NCBI GenBank assembly: GCA_023428645.1 | Contig: JAEYXD010000058.1 | Location: 1-64,000 of the forward strand | Reading direction: 5' to 3' | From: Pseudomonadota bacterium | GTDB lineage: Bacteria; Pseudomonadota; Gammaproteobacteria; Steroidobacterales; Steroidobacteraceae | DNA: 64,000 bases | Part shown: positions 63,012 through 64,000 of the stretch, in pieces | Layout: every line of letters starts with the position of its first letter | Position numbering within the stretch: the stretch's first letter is position 1 | Position numbers and translations under genes: made by a program | Notes under the pieces: model-generated | Databases searched by the model: none | Told to the model about the DNA's origin: nothing | What the model saw: only the letters and a program-made list of their open reading frames with translations

Positions 63012-63072
63012 TTCAGCCTACTCGCCCTTGCCGCGCCGCGGAGGAAGGTTTGGGGTGGGGGTCGTCGCTTCT
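63012..63072 (+). repeat. Diverged copy 5 of the intergenic palindromic repeat
   Basis: Plus strand TCAGCCTACTCGCCC, GCGCCGCGGAGG, GGTTTGGGGTGGGGGTCGTCGC. It shares the CAGCCTACTC entry and the GGGGTGGGGG end with copy 1, but the central stem is diverged. It covers the last codons and stop of ispD. Confidence 0.6.
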
Positions 63073-63776
63073 CGTGCTGCCAAAATGCACTCCGCGCGCG
63101 CCAGATCTTCCGGCACGGTGATCTTCAGATTATCGAGACTGCCGCGGACGAGGGTTGGCTTGAGGCCGAGCGCTTCCACCGCTTGCGCTTCATCCGTCGT
63201 GCCTCGCGCCTGCTCGAGCGCTCGCCGCAGCACGCCATGGCGGAACATCTGCGGCGTCAGTGCGTGCCACAACTGGCTGCGATCGACGGTCGCGGCAATG
63301 CGTCCGCTCTCATCCGCGCGCTTCAAGGTATCCACGACCGGCGCCGCCAGGATGCCGCCGACCTCGTCGTCCCGAACCTGGTGGAGCAGCGCGACGAGAT
63401 CGGCATCACTGAGGCAAGGACGCGCGGCATCGTGAACGAGGACCCAATCCGTTGCCTTCGCAACGCCGGACTCCGTCGACTGTACCGCGGCCAATGCCTC
63501 GAGCCCGGCGCGCACCGAGTCCGTGCGCTCCGCCCCGCCGATCACGGTGCGAATCCGCGGCTCGCTCGCAATCGGCAGCGTCTGGAAATGTCGATCATCC
63601 CTCGCGAGCGCCACGACGACGCCGCGACATTCACGCCTCGCCAAGAACGGACGTAAGGCATGCTCGATGACCGTGCGCCCCGCGATCCGCAGGTACTGCT
63701 TCGGCACGGTCGCACCCATGCGGCGCGCACTGCCCGCCGCCGGTACAACGACCCAAAACTCTGGCACTGTGGACAT
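63018..63776 (-). CDS. ispD: 2-C-methyl-D-erythritol 4-phosphate cytidylyltransferase
   Basis: 252 residues. VVPAAGSARRMGATVPKQYLRI nucleotide-binding start, VLVHDAARPCLSDADL, and APVVDTLKRAD are family blocks. The last ~14 residues (TPTPNLPPRRGKGE) are not family sequence; they are read from an intergenic repeat. MEP pathway step after IspC. Start ATG 63776 lies 14 bases after the ftsB stop, behind a run of eight C. Confidence 0.95.
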   Translation of the reverse strand: MSTVPEFWVVVPAAGSARRMGATVPKQYLRIAGRTVIEHALRPFLARRECRGVVVALARDDRHFQTLPIASEPRIRTVIGGAERTDSVRAGLEALAAVQSTESGVAKATDWVLVHDAARPCLSDADLVALLHQVRDDEVGGILAAPVVDTLKRADESGRIAATVDRSQLWHALTPQMFRHGVLRRALEQARGTTDEAQAVEALGLKPTLVRGSLDNLKITVPEDLARAECILAAREATTPTPNLPPRRGKGE

Positions 63777-63789
63777 GACTTGGGGGGGG

Positions 63790-64000
63790 CTATTCGCCCT
63801 GCGCATTCTGCCGCTCACGAGCGGCGTCGGTATCGTCTTCCGGCTCCGCGGGCGATTTCGTCCGTGTCGGTGTGACGACCTGGAAGAACGTCTCGCGCGG
63901 TCCCACCATCCCCAGATCCGTCCGCGCCCGTTCTTCGATCGCCGTCGTGCCCTTCTTCAAATCCTGCACCTCGGCCGCGAGCGTCCGATTGCGCTCGCGC
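63790..64000 (-). CDS. ftsB: Cell division protein FtsB, C-terminal part
   Basis: Partial: the 5' end lies beyond the window. The visible 70 residues begin RERNRTLAAEVQDLKKG (coiled coil) and continue TTAIEERARTDLGMVGPRETFFQVV, the FtsB/DivIC signature, followed by a charged tail of about 25 residues (TKSPAEPEDDTDAARERQ) longer than in E. coli. FtsB joins FtsL and FtsQ in the divisome. It precedes ispD as in other gammaproteobacteria. Confidence 0.88.
   Translation of the reverse strand, partial: RERNRTLAAEVQDLKKGTTAIEERARTDLGMVGPRETFFQVVTPTRTKSPAEPEDDTDAARERQNAQGE

Overview
This is a high-GC, densely packed stretch of bacterial chromosome of core gammaproteobacterial type. The gene order supports this: rne/rluC/maf/yceD/rpmF/plsX; exbB-exbD-msbA-lpxK-ycaR-kdsB; rpoE-mucA-mucB...lepA-lepB-rnc-era-recO-pdxJ-acpS; and ftsB-ispD-ispF-truD...surE-pcm-nlpD. 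A RpfE-type protein next to recJ, and no rpoS after nlpD, recall the Xanthomonadales/Nevskiales/Steroidobacter side of the class. The genus is inference. I see no tRNA, rRNA, CRISPR array, insertion sequence or prophage.

Layout. 1-7.3 kb: a type IV pilus minor-pilin operon (fimT/U end, pilV, pilW, pilX, pilY1, pilE). 7.6-9.1 kb: an alanine-zipper lipoprotein ending in lysine, facing an L,D-transpeptidase. 9.2-16 kb: plsX, rpmF, yceD, maf, rluC and rne. 16-24 kb: a phosphatase, the KDO/lipid A export block (kdsB, ycaR, lpxK, msbA, exbD, exbB) and comEC. 24-28.3 kb: a DUF2062 protein, the Lol lipoprotein exporter and a small BamE-like periplasmic protein. 28.4-37.7 kb: mfd, a CsiV-like protein, a LOV-like PAS/degenerate GGDEF protein, nagZ, a CYTH protein, rlmD, a PolB-type exonuclease and acpS. 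37.7-46.8 kb: pdxJ back through recO, era, rnc, a DUF4845 protein, lepB and lepA to mucB-mucA-rpoE, headed by a sigma-E-type promoter. 46.8-52.2 kb: a complete succinate dehydrogenase locus (sdhCDAB) with sdhAF4, sdhE, ygfX and a divergent ygfZ. 52.3-57.7 kb: lysS, prfB (programmed +1 frameshift), recJ and an rpfE-like gene. 57.8-64 kb: a Mth938-type protein, nlpD, pcm, surE, an Smr-domain protein, truD, ispF, ispD and the end of ftsB.

Much of the window concerns the cell envelope: pili, lipoprotein sorting, lipid A/KDO, peptidoglycan turnover, and the sigma-E/MucA/MucB stress circuit. The rest is mainly RNA/ribosome maturation, DNA repair and respiration. A GC-rich palindromic repeat occurs in five intergenic places and in two cases supplies the last codons of a gene (recO, ispD).

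I found no clearly new multi-gene system. The points most worth following are a LOV-like sensor without its photoactive cysteine fused to a degenerate GGDEF domain, the lipoprotein/L,D-transpeptidase pair, the near-leaderless yceD promoter, the long rne leader, and the missing rpoS.
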